A stretch of 64,000 nt of DNA from Microvelia longipes (lineage: Eukaryota > Arthropoda > Insecta > Hemiptera > Veliidae). This document shows positions 57,701 to 64,000 of this stretch, piece after piece. The position numbers and the translations under genes are program-made. Location of the stretch: assembly GCA_018340805.1 (NCBI GenBank), contig JACMZG010001914.1, forward strand, positions 12,254,667 through 12,318,666. Direction: 5' to 3'. A model generated the notes under the pieces. It was not told the origin of the DNA, made no database searches, and saw only the letters and a program-made list of their open reading frames with translations. Position 1 is the stretch's first letter; each line of letters starts with the position of its first letter.

Positions 57701-60222
57701 AATTGAGGCTAAAAGTAGCCCAGGCACCCAAAATTTTCTTCTTTTACATTTTTAGTTATATCGAAAGACTGATATATGTGAGTAAATTCACCTGTGCCGC
57801 AATAATAATTACACACAGTTTTTCTACCCAATCAACTCTAAATATCTCAAACTAACCCAAAATGAACCATCAAATACAACAGTGAGATAGTTGTTTTTCT
57901 ACTATAGGGTCATTCCATGCAGAATCAGCCAATTTTGTGCGGTCAAAATTTAAAAGTGAATGATACTTTATCTATTTATTGTCTTTTGCTTATTCTAAAA
58001 GGAAATGGTCGAATTTTCTCAATATCTTAATCCGTTTCCTGACAGTGCTTGTTTGTTTCTTGAAAAATGTCATTTTTTTCATTTTTTTGATAAATTTTAA
58101 AATAATTGTAACTTGTTTATTAGTTGAGATAATTGAATGAAAAAACAGTGTTGTAACCAGGAAAGACTATATTTTTAACTAATACCTGGTTTTTGTTATG
58201 GGTGTGAAGCGTGCAAAGCTTATTTTTAACCTAAAAATGCATAAAAATAGGCAAATATTGGCCAATTTTTATGGGGAAAAAATATATGAAATAGTAATAA
58301 CACAATCTTGATATTTTTACAGTGATGACCCCAAAGAGTGCCCTTAACATAAATATTATTAGGTTTTTAATATTTACAGCCCTTCATGATTTTTAAGTGT
58401 GCCGGAAGTAGTATGTTTTCAAATTTTGCCCTATTTTGACAAGCTATAACTCTGATGGGGCAACTTTTAAAAATCTGATATTTTTACATTAAAACACTGC
58501 ATACTAGTGCTCAATGCTCAAAAAGTTTCAAGGATGTGATATCTCTTATTTTAGAGAAATTGGTATTTATATATACATACTTTTATATGTATAACCATAT
58601 AATAGGGAGATTTATCACTGTTTAATGATGTGGGTATTCTAACACCGATATGCCTTTATGAATTTTGTTCCAACTCAATTAAAGGGATATCATTTATTTA
58701 TGTTGGCACAGAAGACATTGATTCATACTCAAAAAGACTAGAAAAAAGGTATGCGAATGTAAAAAATATCAGGGAATCAGAGACATGCACTGCATAGTTC
58801 CTGAAGGAAGCAATAAATTGATATTTAAAAGAACTTCATAATCTAGGTACGAAATCCAGCATTTATTTTTGTTAAATTACATTTATTTTTTCTTATTTTT
58901 ATCTTTTAATTGTCAACCTTCATTTCATACATGAAGTATCACTTCTATAAATTTCTTTAATATTAAGAATAAGTAGAAATTGATCCTTCGTCAGTTTAAA
59001 ATAACACACTATCATTTTGAGATGTGCTAAGTCCTAACATGGTTATTAAAACATTGAATAAGCAGACCAATTTGGTGTCAGATCAGTTACACACATACGA
59101 TACTGTATGTATGAAGCCATCTCATAGGCAAAATACGATATACTGCTATGAAATAAGTTAGCTACAAAAAACTAACTCCAAAAAATAAAAAACAGTTTTA
59201 TTTAAATTTAATTTTCTTATACTATATGAGAGCAATATAATTTTTTGAGGGGGCTAATTTCAAACCAGCTGAAGGAAGGGGTTAAGCCCCCTAGCTCCTC
59301 CCTAGAATTGCGTATAGCGATAATATAAGGATTTAAAATAAGTCGTACTTTCCTCATAAATAGTGATAAATCTCCCTATTATATGATTATACATATAAAA
59401 GTATGTATATATAAATACCAATTTCTCTAAAATAAGAGATATCACATCCTTGAAACTTTTTGAGCATTGAGCACTAGTATGCAGTGTTTTAATGTAAAAA
59501 TATCAGATTTTTAAAAGTTGCCCCATCAGAGTTATAGCTTGTCAAAATAGGGCAAAATTTGAAAACATACTACTTCCGGCACACTTAAAAATCATGAAGG
59601 GCTGTAAATATTAAAAACCTAATAATATTTATGTTAAGGGCACTCTTTGGGGTCATCACTGTAAAAATATCAAGATTGTGTTATTACTATTTCATATATT
59701 TTTTCCCCATAAAAATTGGCCAATATTTGCCTATTTTTATGCATTTTTAGGTTAAAAATAAGCTTTGCACGCTTCACACCCATAACAAAAACCAGGTATT
59801 AGTTAAAAATATAGTCTTTCCTGGTTACAACACTGTTTTTTCATTCAATTATCTCAACTAATATGAAAAAAATGACATTTTTCAAGAAACAAACAAGCAC
59901 TGTCAGGAAACGGATTAAGATATTGAGAAAATTCGACCATTTCCTTTTAGAATAAGCAAAAGACAATAAATAGATAAAGTATCATTCACTTTTAAATTTT
60001 GACCGCACAAAATTGGCTGATTCTGCATGGAATGACCCTATAGCAGAATCATTGATAAAACTAATTAATTAGTCTCTAATTAATAACCAGCCAATGAAGT
60101 TACGATAATTTGATTATATTAGATTAATTTTATGAAATGTAAAATATTGGACTACCAACCTGTTGATTGCTGAATAATTTCCTCAGACACGACTGCAAGG
60201 TCGAAGAACAATTAAATCTCAT
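32086..60222 (-). CDS. ACOX1: Peroxisomal acyl-CoA oxidase (ACOX1-like), 14 exons, complete after resolving a gap artefact
   Basis: FAD enzyme that converts acyl-CoA to trans-2-enoyl-CoA plus H2O2, first step of peroxisomal beta-oxidation. Exons: 60222-60160, 55976-55805, 53691-53511, 53019-52851, 51156-51033, 49436-49317, 48717-48593, 47891-47728, 46264-46102, 44428-44238, 42261-42109, 36245-36140, 34688-34542, 32346-32086. Every junction is GT-AG and phases join to 712 aa (672 aa from the internal MKVNPDL, where canonical family members start; human 660). Landmarks: [66 protein letters not shown], catalytic Glu in [14 protein letters not shown], and [20 protein letters not shown] near the end. 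Exon 1 plus the start of exon 2 adds a 40-residue basic, Ser-rich leader. The C-terminus is SNM, not the usual SKL. Exons 12-13 here are the left assembly copies, because the right copies are frame-broken. Exon 1 is the least certain. Confidence 0.94.
32860..32913. repeat. 54-bp perfect palindrome
   Basis: Perfectly self-complementary about a centre between 32886 and 32887 (GT|AC). Each half contains a nested CTCCCTTGGGAG palindrome, related to the ends of the multi-hairpin element at 33868. Lies in ACOX intron 13. Confidence 0.9.
33342..33780 (+). pseudogene. Crypton-like tyrosine recombinase N-terminal fragment
   Basis: Plus-strand frame starts [15 protein letters not shown], continues [27 protein letters not shown], and after a frameshift near 33545 continues [28 protein letters not shown] and [20 protein letters not shown]. 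This order resembles the N-terminal core-binding domain of Crypton-type tyrosine recombinases and their domesticated relatives. The frame reaches a good splice donor (AAAG|GTAAGA). A second indel lies in an A run. The catalytic domain is not found. It sits antisense in ACOX intron 13 and is repeated, truncated, at 38446-38826. Confidence 0.6.
33868..34089. mobile_element. Multi-hairpin MITE, copy 1
   Basis: 222 bp with terminal inverted repeats (TGCACCTTGGGAGTAAAATG left; the right end complements it) flanked by TA on both sides. The interior is four consecutive hairpins at about 33908-33938, 33945-33973, 33981-34007 and 34015-34046. They share the core TCGGCTTCGCCT (TCGGCTTTCGCCT in the fourth) but have different, self-complementary outer stems (TAACTCC/GGAGTTA, AAATCC/GGATTT, TTGGTTCC/GGAACCAA). 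No protein frame is credible. The right assembly copy is at about 38918-39142. Confidence 0.8.
34131..34214. repeat. 84-bp near-perfect palindrome
   Basis: Arms of about 41 bp, centred near 34172 (ATCTATTTAAAATAGAT), with one inserted base and one mismatch. Arms contain CACGTCTCTCCGCTAAAC. Duplicated at 39182-39266 by the assembly artefact. Confidence 0.9.
35574..35606. repeat. Perfect 33-nt hairpin
   Basis: CTAATTTTGTATCAC and its complement around a 3-base loop; also in the right contig copy near 40613-40645. Confidence 0.85.
35690..35875. mobile_element. Small TIR element (TAACCTGAGCAGTA ends)
   Basis: The left end TAACCTGAGCAGTAGCTCCA and the right end ...TTACTGCTCAGGTTA are inverted, about 32 bp each with few mismatches. 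Non-coding. Assembly duplicate at about 40727-40913. Confidence 0.75.
37079..37255 (-). other. Error-laden left copy of ACOX exon 11
   Basis: Aligns with exon 11 at 42109-42261 but contains many insertions and substitutions and cannot be translated. The splice-donor end is clean (GTAAG complement at 37074-37078) and errors increase toward the gap. Probably not a real second exon. Confidence 0.8.
37446..38445. other. Assembly gap, exactly 1000 N
   Basis: A run of exactly 1000 N, which is a placeholder size. The sequence on its right repeats what begins at 33385 on its left, so the true gap is probably negative: the contigs overlap. Confidence 0.99.
38918..39142. mobile_element. Multi-hairpin MITE, assembly duplicate
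   Basis: Same element as 33868-34089 with a few one-base differences. Belongs to the duplicated contig end. Confidence 0.8.
39594..39736 (-). other. Right copy of ACOX exon 13, net four bases short
   Basis: 143 nt against 147 nt. The differences cluster around the segment encoding [12 protein letters not shown]. The left copy gives an unbroken frame. Confidence 0.85.
41178..41282 (-). other. Right copy of ACOX exon 12, one base short
   Basis: 105 nt against 106 nt in the left copy. A T run (A run on the coding strand, in ...SVKMGRS...) is one base shorter, which would shift the frame. Otherwise the same sequence. Confidence 0.85.
42526..42868. mobile_element. Partial copy of the foldback element next door
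   Basis: Direct, diverged copy of the left arm of the 42870-44067 element (shared TAAAGTGTTCACC, GGAGGTGATAGTACTCCTCA and GAGGAAGTAAGAG). Confidence 0.75.
42870..44067. mobile_element. Foldback element, arms about 0.5 kb
   Basis: 42870-43350 and 43557-44067 are inverted copies around a 0.2-kb spacer. The ends read TATATACGGTGTTTCATATA and ATATGAAACATCCTGTATAT. The same short frame (...[18 protein letters not shown]) appears in both arms on opposite strands and is not a host gene. Lies in ACOX intron 10. Confidence 0.85.
44583..45075. mobile_element. Foldback element, arms about 0.2 kb
   Basis: The left arm (ACTCCAGTTTACTTCATATT...) and the right arm (...GAATATGAAAGAAACTGGAG) are inverted with mismatches; the pairing continues inward through CCCTCGATACATAT / ATATGTATCGAGGG. 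ACOX intron 9. Confidence 0.8.
45489..45990 (+). mobile_element. tRNA-derived SINE, copy 2, with (TA)n(TG)n
   Basis: Head with box A-like TGGTGTAATAGTTAACAC and box B-like GGGTTCAATCCC. The body includes AAATGAACCTGGGTTTAGGC and a microsatellite at 45695-45762. The tail is CTCTACCTAATTACTATCAC. About 500 bp. ACOX intron 9. Confidence 0.85.
46807..47250 (-). pseudogene. LINE ORF2 C-terminal fragment
   Basis: 147-codon frame with the post-RT region typical of Jockey/CR1-type non-LTR elements: [36 protein letters not shown], and a tail around [16 protein letters not shown]. Frame-compatible sequence continues upstream to about 47310. The RT catalytic core is missing. Antisense to nothing; same strand as ACOX, in intron 8. 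Confidence 0.8.
48008..48211. mobile_element. Multi-hairpin MITE family, diverged copy
   Basis: Similar layout with GGGGAGTCC...ACTCCCTCTGACGTA ends and internal CTTTGCTTCAGGAA, GGCTTCACCTAGGGA and TTCGGCTTTCACTTTAAG hairpin remnants. ACOX intron 7. Confidence 0.6.
48251..48560. repeat. 90-bp tandem array of hairpins
   Basis: AGTGTTGTATCCTAATTATG recurs at exactly 48251, 48341, 48431 and 48521 (last as AGTATTG...). Within each unit it is followed by its own inverted copy, so each unit is a hairpin of about 35-bp stem. Lies in ACOX intron 7, about 30-340 nt from the splice donor at 48592. Confidence 0.95.
49700..50610 (+). mobile_element. Penelope-like element fragment with GIY-YIG endonuclease
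   Basis: Plus-strand frame with [20 protein letters not shown] leading into [20 protein letters not shown] and FHTRIAEHG, the GIY-YIG domain of Penelope-like retroelements (GVY...YVG, Arg in TR.AEH). The upstream RT is absent and the frame breaks near 50050. The tail has CACTGATGATGATC...GATTGAAAGCC at 50517-50545 and GAGGAGAGACTTTGG. An internal perfect-arm hairpin (GAAGAATCAGCTAC) lies at 50229-50320. ACOX intron 5. Confidence 0.85.
51236..52155. mobile_element. TIR element, about 0.92 kb
   Basis: The left end TTTTGGTGCAGGGGTCTACA and the right end TGCAGACCTCTGCACCAGAA are inverted, with pairing extending about 45 bp. No intact frame inside. ACOX intron 4. Confidence 0.7.
53214..53241. repeat. 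(TA)n microsatellite
   Basis: Short TA run in ACOX intron 3. Confidence 0.9.
53953..54438 (-). mobile_element. tRNA-derived SINE, copy 3
   Basis: Reverse-oriented family member: tail side AGTAATTAGGGAGAGGTGAG, body TTTTGCCTAAATCCAGGTTC, head GACCGGGATGAACCCAGAC (box B complement). The tRNA head is truncated or joined directly to copy 4. Confidence 0.85.
54439..54970 (-). mobile_element. tRNA-derived SINE, copy 4, head-to-tail with copy 3
   Basis: Same family and orientation: box B complement GGGATTGAACCAGGC and box A complement AAACCATTACACCACTGG near 54920-54965. Diverged from copy 3. ACOX intron 2. Confidence 0.85.
55085..55766 (-). mobile_element. 5S-rRNA-derived composite element, longest copy (reverse)
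   Basis: 55252-55298 is a degenerate reverse 5S rRNA segment (TTCCCAGCGATGACCCATCC). A longer body than the 5925-6312 copy follows, with GGTTAATGACATCAT, a (CA)n stretch at 55610 and the end ...AATGAGGAAAAGTAAA. ACOX intron 2. Confidence 0.65.
55977..57902. other. ACOX intron 1, distal part
   Basis: Contains the 56726-56993 TIR element; a further frame at 57065-57301 has no recognisable domain and is not supported as a gene. Two imperfect repeats of GATTTATTYGATTCAGCRCCC occur at 57251 and 57401. Confidence 0.5.
56726..56993. mobile_element. TIR element, related short copy
   Basis: The ends ATTCTGGCACTGTGGTCTGC and GCGGACCACCATACCAGAAT are inverted and related to the 51236-52155 element. 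ACOX intron 1. Confidence 0.65.
57903..60042. mobile_element. Giant foldback element, arms about 0.7 kb, near-perfect
   Basis: Left arm 57903-58623 (721 bp) and right arm 59358-60042 (685 bp) are inverted copies. Reading through them I see one 36-bp deletion in the right arm and only one or two mismatches. The outer ends are TAGGGTCATTCCATGCAGAA and its complement, with TA on both sides (57903-57904, 60041-60042). The 0.73-kb loop holds a short coding-looking frame. It lies wholly in ACOX intron 1, so the pre-mRNA would fold into a long duplex. Confidence 0.92.
58606..58797 (+). pseudogene. Coding-looking frame in the loop of the giant foldback
   Basis: 63 codons without a stop, no ATG at the start, reading [13 protein letters not shown]...[20 protein letters not shown] and ending at TAG 58795-58797. 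Amino-acid composition looks like a real protein segment. Possibly the remnant of the element's parent transposon protein; not recognised. Confidence 0.35.
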
Positions 60223-60679
60223 AGGGAACTCTCTCACAGATCTAACTGAAAGTAAGAATCTCGAATTTTTTTATTAGAGTATAAAATACGTCACAAATAA
60301 TAATCTATCAAATTTAAGGACTATCAAGAGGTCTTAAAAGTTCATATAAGATTAATCAAGATTAAAAAGAACAATTTTTGATAAGATATAAATGAAGAAT
60401 GTTACCTTCAATAAATTACTTGTTGAAGTGAAAACCTACAGGATTTACTCAAAAGTAATTATCACAAAATTATGAGCACGAATTAACTTTAAACTTTTTG
60501 AATCATAATAATTAACATAATTATTATTCGTTTATAGTTTTAAATAGTTCATAACAAGTTTTGTTGATAAGGTAATCTCCCTCTACTTTTGATAAGGAAA
60601 TTGACCTCGGAAAGTTTAACTCCTGTAAAATTAACGTTATGCCTATCCTACATTACATATATGTATTGTATACTTTGAC

Positions 60680-60831
60680 TAATACTAAATATAGAAGGAG
60701 CACTACTGATAACACGATTATATGAGGCGATTCACTAGTGGTCTTAAGTGATGCTGCCACCCTAACAGTTATTAGTGGAATTACATTCTGTTTACGGTCC
60801 TGTGCTCCTTCTATATTAGTATTATTCTAAG
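60680..60831. mobile_element. Small TIR element upstream of ACOX
   Basis: AATACTAAATATAGAAGGAG and the inverted CTCCTTCTATATTAGTATT bound about 150 bp of sequence less A/T-rich than its surroundings. It lies about 460 bp upstream of the ACOX ATG. Confidence 0.7.
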
Positions 60832-61487
60832 ATTGTATACCTACATTTTCAATCTTACTCGGCCAAACATAAACAATTTAATCATAAAGATTAAATTTAA
60901 AAGTTAATAGATAAAAGAAATTTAAGTACAATTATATATTTCTTTAGATTAATTTCATATCAAATTCTGTTAAGAATTACTTAAACTTGTTAAATTAAAA
61001 TAATCAATCCTTTAATCATCAAAGAACATAATATGGGTAGTATAACACATATTACATGGTAACACAAACACACAAGGCAGAACCTGTGGGAAATAATCAT
61101 TATTTTATTCAGCACAAGCTTACAGTTCCTCAAATCTGAACATAAACATGAGTAGGTAAACATAAGTAAAAAAGGTTGCCGGCATTTTACTGGAATCTTT
61201 AAAACTATGTACCAATCGAGTTTAAGATAATAATTTATTTTATTTTTAATAACAACAACAACTTAACTTTGAGTAATATAATTTATTATATAATTATTTT
61301 TATAAGTATAAAAGATTTAAATGTTTAAAGGTACGTCAAAAAGTTAAAAAAAATCTAAGCTAAGTTCTCTTAATTGCCTAAATAAAGTTTTCTAATCATC
61401 ATCTCTAATTTTGAATACAACATAGACTGTCTTTTGATTTAATTATTTAAATATCTTTATACTTCTCCTGTAATAGTTATTTTATTA
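60832..61487. other. Intergenic ACOX-ALG10, nothing recognised
   Basis: A/T-rich DNA without supported features. Confidence 0.5.
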
Positions 61488-61703
61488 TGCACCAAGGGAG
61501 TAAAGAATGCTATTACTTTCATGAGCAGTTAATTGGTTCTAGAGTGCCTGTATGATTATACAGGCACTCTAATTGGTTCCTAAGGCAATTGCCAAGGGGA
61601 CTAGAGCATTTAACACTTAAGAGTTATGACTATTAACTCCTGAGGCGAAGCCGAGGAAGGTAATTATTGCCAGGGAAAAAAAGCATTTTACTCCTAAGGT
61701 GCA
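61488..61703. mobile_element. Multi-hairpin MITE family, second locus
   Basis: 216 bp, termini TGCACCAAGGGAGTAAAGAA and ...CTCCTAAGGTGCA, flanked by TA on both sides. It contains the complementary core GAGGCGAAGCCGAGG with a TTAACTCC stem, and a 30-bp perfect hairpin at 61541-61570 between two copies of AATTGGTTCY. Lies between ACOX and ALG10. Confidence 0.8.
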
Positions 61704-62147
61704 TACATGATTTTATCTCCACACCATGGTTAACTTTTATGTATTTATTTAATATTTTGGAGGAGCCACCCAAAAAAAATATATTGCTTGAAACATCTTT
61801 TTTGGTCTGAGAGATTTTGAGCCAATAAAAAAATTTTTTAGGTCAGGCCCTCCTTTAAATTTTGGGAGAACCCCCCAAAAATGGTAAAATACCCCCTCTT
61901 CAAGATTTCGGAACTCTAGGCATAATTATAGAAAACCCTTTTTACTCCCAAGGGAAACAAGTGCTTCTTTACTAGTCATTAAACTCTACATTATAAATTG
62001 TCTGAAGATAAGCAAGTTTTTCCTGGTAATCAAATGCCTTGTCACATTTCTTTACTACCTTCTTTACAGACTAATTATCTTAGTTGCTTAAACCATCTAT
62101 TTAAAAAAAAATGTGAAAAAGTGATAATACAATAAATAAAACAAGTT

Positions 62148-63512
62148 TTACCATCCAATCCTCTGAATATCAGATGAATCAGACCAATAAAATTCTTTAT
62201 TAATAAAAACATAAAACACAAAAAAATTAATTACACTATACAGTAATGTTTCACACAATAACTGCCATCTATAAACTGGGCGTAAATTAAGTCTATAAAA
62301 TAAATATGGTAAAATAAAATATCTTAGTTCTAACAACTTTTGAGGAACTACCAACATTATCGTACACAACCAAAATATTAATGCAAAGCAAAATTGCATA
62401 TGATACAAATTATATGTAATATTATAGATACAAAACATATAAACAGGTACTAATAAATATTTCAGAATAAAATATTTTTGAACTAATTTCCAAAAGTAAA
62501 AAGTATAATGTCGATTATCAGCTAATAAATAAGGATGTACAATAGAATTGAAATGAACAACGGCAATAAATAGTATAAATAGAAATAATATTAACCTAAT
62601 TCTACTCATTGAAAAGTAAATAAATGGTTTGATTGATCGAATTGCAAAAGGTAAAGAGAAAAAAGTACAAAATAAACTGAAATAGAATAATTGAGGAATA
62701 TGAATAACAGCAGTGTGACTTAAACGATCTCCTACAACTATTCCTTTATTGAAATAAACAAATAATATAAATAAGCAACAAGAAAGTATGTAATACTTTG
62801 AATTGAATAACGTTATTAAAAATGATTTTTTCCGTTTATAAATTTTATTAAAAGTAATTTCTATAAAATGCTTAATTGATAATGTTGAGTACTGAATTTT
62901 ACCAAAAATTCCATGAAAAAATTCATTTAAATTCAATAAAAGTAGAAATCCTATCCACACTACATTAGTTTGACGCATTAATATACCTAGGCAACCAACA
63001 AAGGCACTCCTGAAATATCTATGCCTTATATGATAATAATGAGATAGTAAAACAAAAAATACGGAAACTACATCTGTATAATACAAAAAGTTAAAGAAAT
63101 ATAACAGTGGGAAAGATGATACATTGAATGCAGACCAAAGAACTATGTCATGTTGTATTAAATAATTCCTATAAATTAATTTAAATGAATAATATAATAA
63201 ACAGAACGTCAATATGGATGTAAATACGTTGACTAATCTTAGCATAAATAAATTGCATACATCTTGTCCAAGAAGATATGAAACGGGAGATAAAAGTCCA
63301 ACGGTATACACATACAGCCCTGGCAATGTAGTTATCTTCGGATCCCAATGAGTAAAATTAAATAAGCAATAATTCTTGGCTTGGAAAACATGAAACTGTT
63401 CGTCTATGTAAGTTATCGGGTGAATATTATACACAAGATAAAAAACATAAATTGTAAATGAAGTATAAAAAAGTAAACAAAGTAAGAATGATAACTTGCT
63501 TGGTATTTTCAT
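62148..63512 (-). CDS. ALG10: Dol-P-Glc:Glc2Man9GlcNAc2-PP-dolichol alpha-1,2-glucosyltransferase
   Basis: ER-membrane enzyme that adds the terminal alpha-1,2-glucose to the lipid-linked oligosaccharide before its transfer to protein in N-glycosylation. Seen: one uninterrupted frame of 454 aa from ATG 63512. The preceding in-frame codon is GTG, so the longer frame start at 63515 is not used. Family landmarks are ITYIDEQFHVFQAKNYC, the strongly conserved WDPKITTLPGLYVY, FPLLYFFNFLYYTD, MRQTNVVW, GDRLSHTAVIHIPQLFYF, YLLADNRHYTFYFWK, VPQKLLELRYFILPYL and the C-terminal DIQR..W. About ten or more hydrophobic segments fit a polytopic membrane protein. Length matches the family (about 460-473). It is intronless here, unlike its neighbours. 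No splice signals are needed and the frame is intact, so it is probably functional rather than a processed pseudogene. Confidence 0.96.
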   Translation of the reverse strand: MKIPSKLSFLLCLLFYTSFTIYVFYLVYNIHPITYIDEQFHVFQAKNYCLFNFTHWDPKITTLPGLYVYTVGLLSPVSYLLGQDVCNLFMLRLVNVFTSILTFCLLYYSFKLIYRNYLIQHDIVLWSAFNVSSFPLLYFFNFLYYTDVVSVFFVLLSHYYHIRHRYFRSAFVGCLGILMRQTNVVWIGFLLLLNLNEFFHGIFGKIQYSTLSIKHFIEITFNKIYKRKKSFLITLFNSKYYILSCCLFILFVYFNKGIVVGDRLSHTAVIHIPQLFYFSLFCTFFSLPFAIRSIKPFIYFSMSRIRLILFLFILFIAVVHFNSIVHPYLLADNRHYTFYFWKLVQKYFILKYLLVPVYMFCIYNITYNLYHMQFCFALIFWLCTIMLVVPQKLLELRYFILPYLFYRLNLRPVYRWQLLCETLLYSVINFFVFYVFINKEFYWSDSSDIQRIGW

Positions 63513-64000
63513 CACTTCTTTCGGTATTTTTTAGGGCAAATGCGACATAAAACTGTATGATAGTCTACTTAAAAATTTAGTTTGATTTTCTATGTTATAA
63601 TAAAAAAATAGATACATAAAATATTGTATGAAGATTATAAATCTGATAAAAATCGACGAATTTGAACTTCCCTCTTGATGTCTTGACAACAATAACAAGC
63701 TAACGTCACTCATATGGTATTCCAGTACCAATTATTGAAGCAGCTTTAATATCTTAATAAATAGAAATCATGAAAATAATGTGTTATCATTGCTTTAGTA
63801 TTATTATCAACATATTTTTCACAAAATTTATGATAAAATATTCAAATAATCTAAGCAGATAATATTCTAATATATTATCATAGTTTTTGTAAGTAGGTTT
63901 GCAAAATCATCTGGGAGCTGAAGCAGCTCTCCTAATAGAACAGAAATCTTTTGAATATGCAATGTTGCCAAAGTAGTTTTTCTTTAAAATGAAACTACAT
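63513..64000. other. Upstream of ALG10
   Basis: Probable 5' UTR and promoter region. The short minus-strand frame at 63531-63731 shows no domain. No element was recognised. Confidence 0.5.

Noticed and set aside
63531..63731. 66-codon minus-strand frame upstream of ALG10
   Set aside because: Probably 5' UTR. A/T-rich low-information peptide with no domain.

Overview
The window is a 64-kb stretch of an A/T-rich, intron-rich eukaryotic genome. Large repeat-filled introns, Penelope-like, Crypton-like, hAT-like and mag/gypsy-like elements, tRNA- and 5S-derived SINEs, and animal-type exon structures point to an arthropod, most likely an insect. The species cannot be named from sequence alone. The assembly carries one exact 1000-N gap and shows homopolymer indels typical of imperfectly polished long reads.

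All four host genes recognised lie on the minus strand. From high to low coordinates they are: (1) ALG10, the alpha-1,2-glucosyltransferase that adds the last glucose to the dolichol-linked oligosaccharide, an intact intronless ORF at 63512-62148; (2) a peroxisomal acyl-CoA oxidase (ACOX1-like), rebuilt here as 14 exons from 60222 to 32086 (712 aa, every junction GT/AG and in phase); (3) mitochondrial 3-hydroxyacyl-CoA dehydrogenase (HADH), rebuilt as 7 exons from 23413 to 9769 (308 aa, complete); (4) the first coding exon (2718-3136) of an unrecognised Asn/Ser-rich protein that continues out of view. ACOX and HADH are both fatty-acid beta-oxidation enzymes, the first and third steps, in peroxisome and mitochondrion respectively.

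Most of the remaining DNA is mobile-element material. HADH intron 3 holds a 4.8-kb LTR retrotransposon with two identical 171-bp LTRs but a frameshifted pol. ACOX introns hold a giant foldback element (arms about 0.7 kb and almost perfect), another 1.2-kb foldback, a Penelope-like GIY-YIG fragment, a LINE reverse-transcriptase tail, tandem tRNA-SINEs, a Crypton-like recombinase exon and a 90-bp tandem hairpin array. 5S-rRNA-derived composite elements occur at several places.

The main structural caveat is that 33385-37445 and 38446-about 42400 are the same sequence on either side of the gap. They are best read as two unmerged contig ends, not a biological duplication. Each copy carries different single-base indels in ACOX exons, and the correct gene needs exon 11 from the right copy and exons 12-13 from the left copy.

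The most novel-looking signal is a small TA-flanked element (33868-34089, with relatives at 61488-61703 and about 48008-48211). It is built of consecutive mini-hairpins that share one core but have different, self-complementary outer stems.
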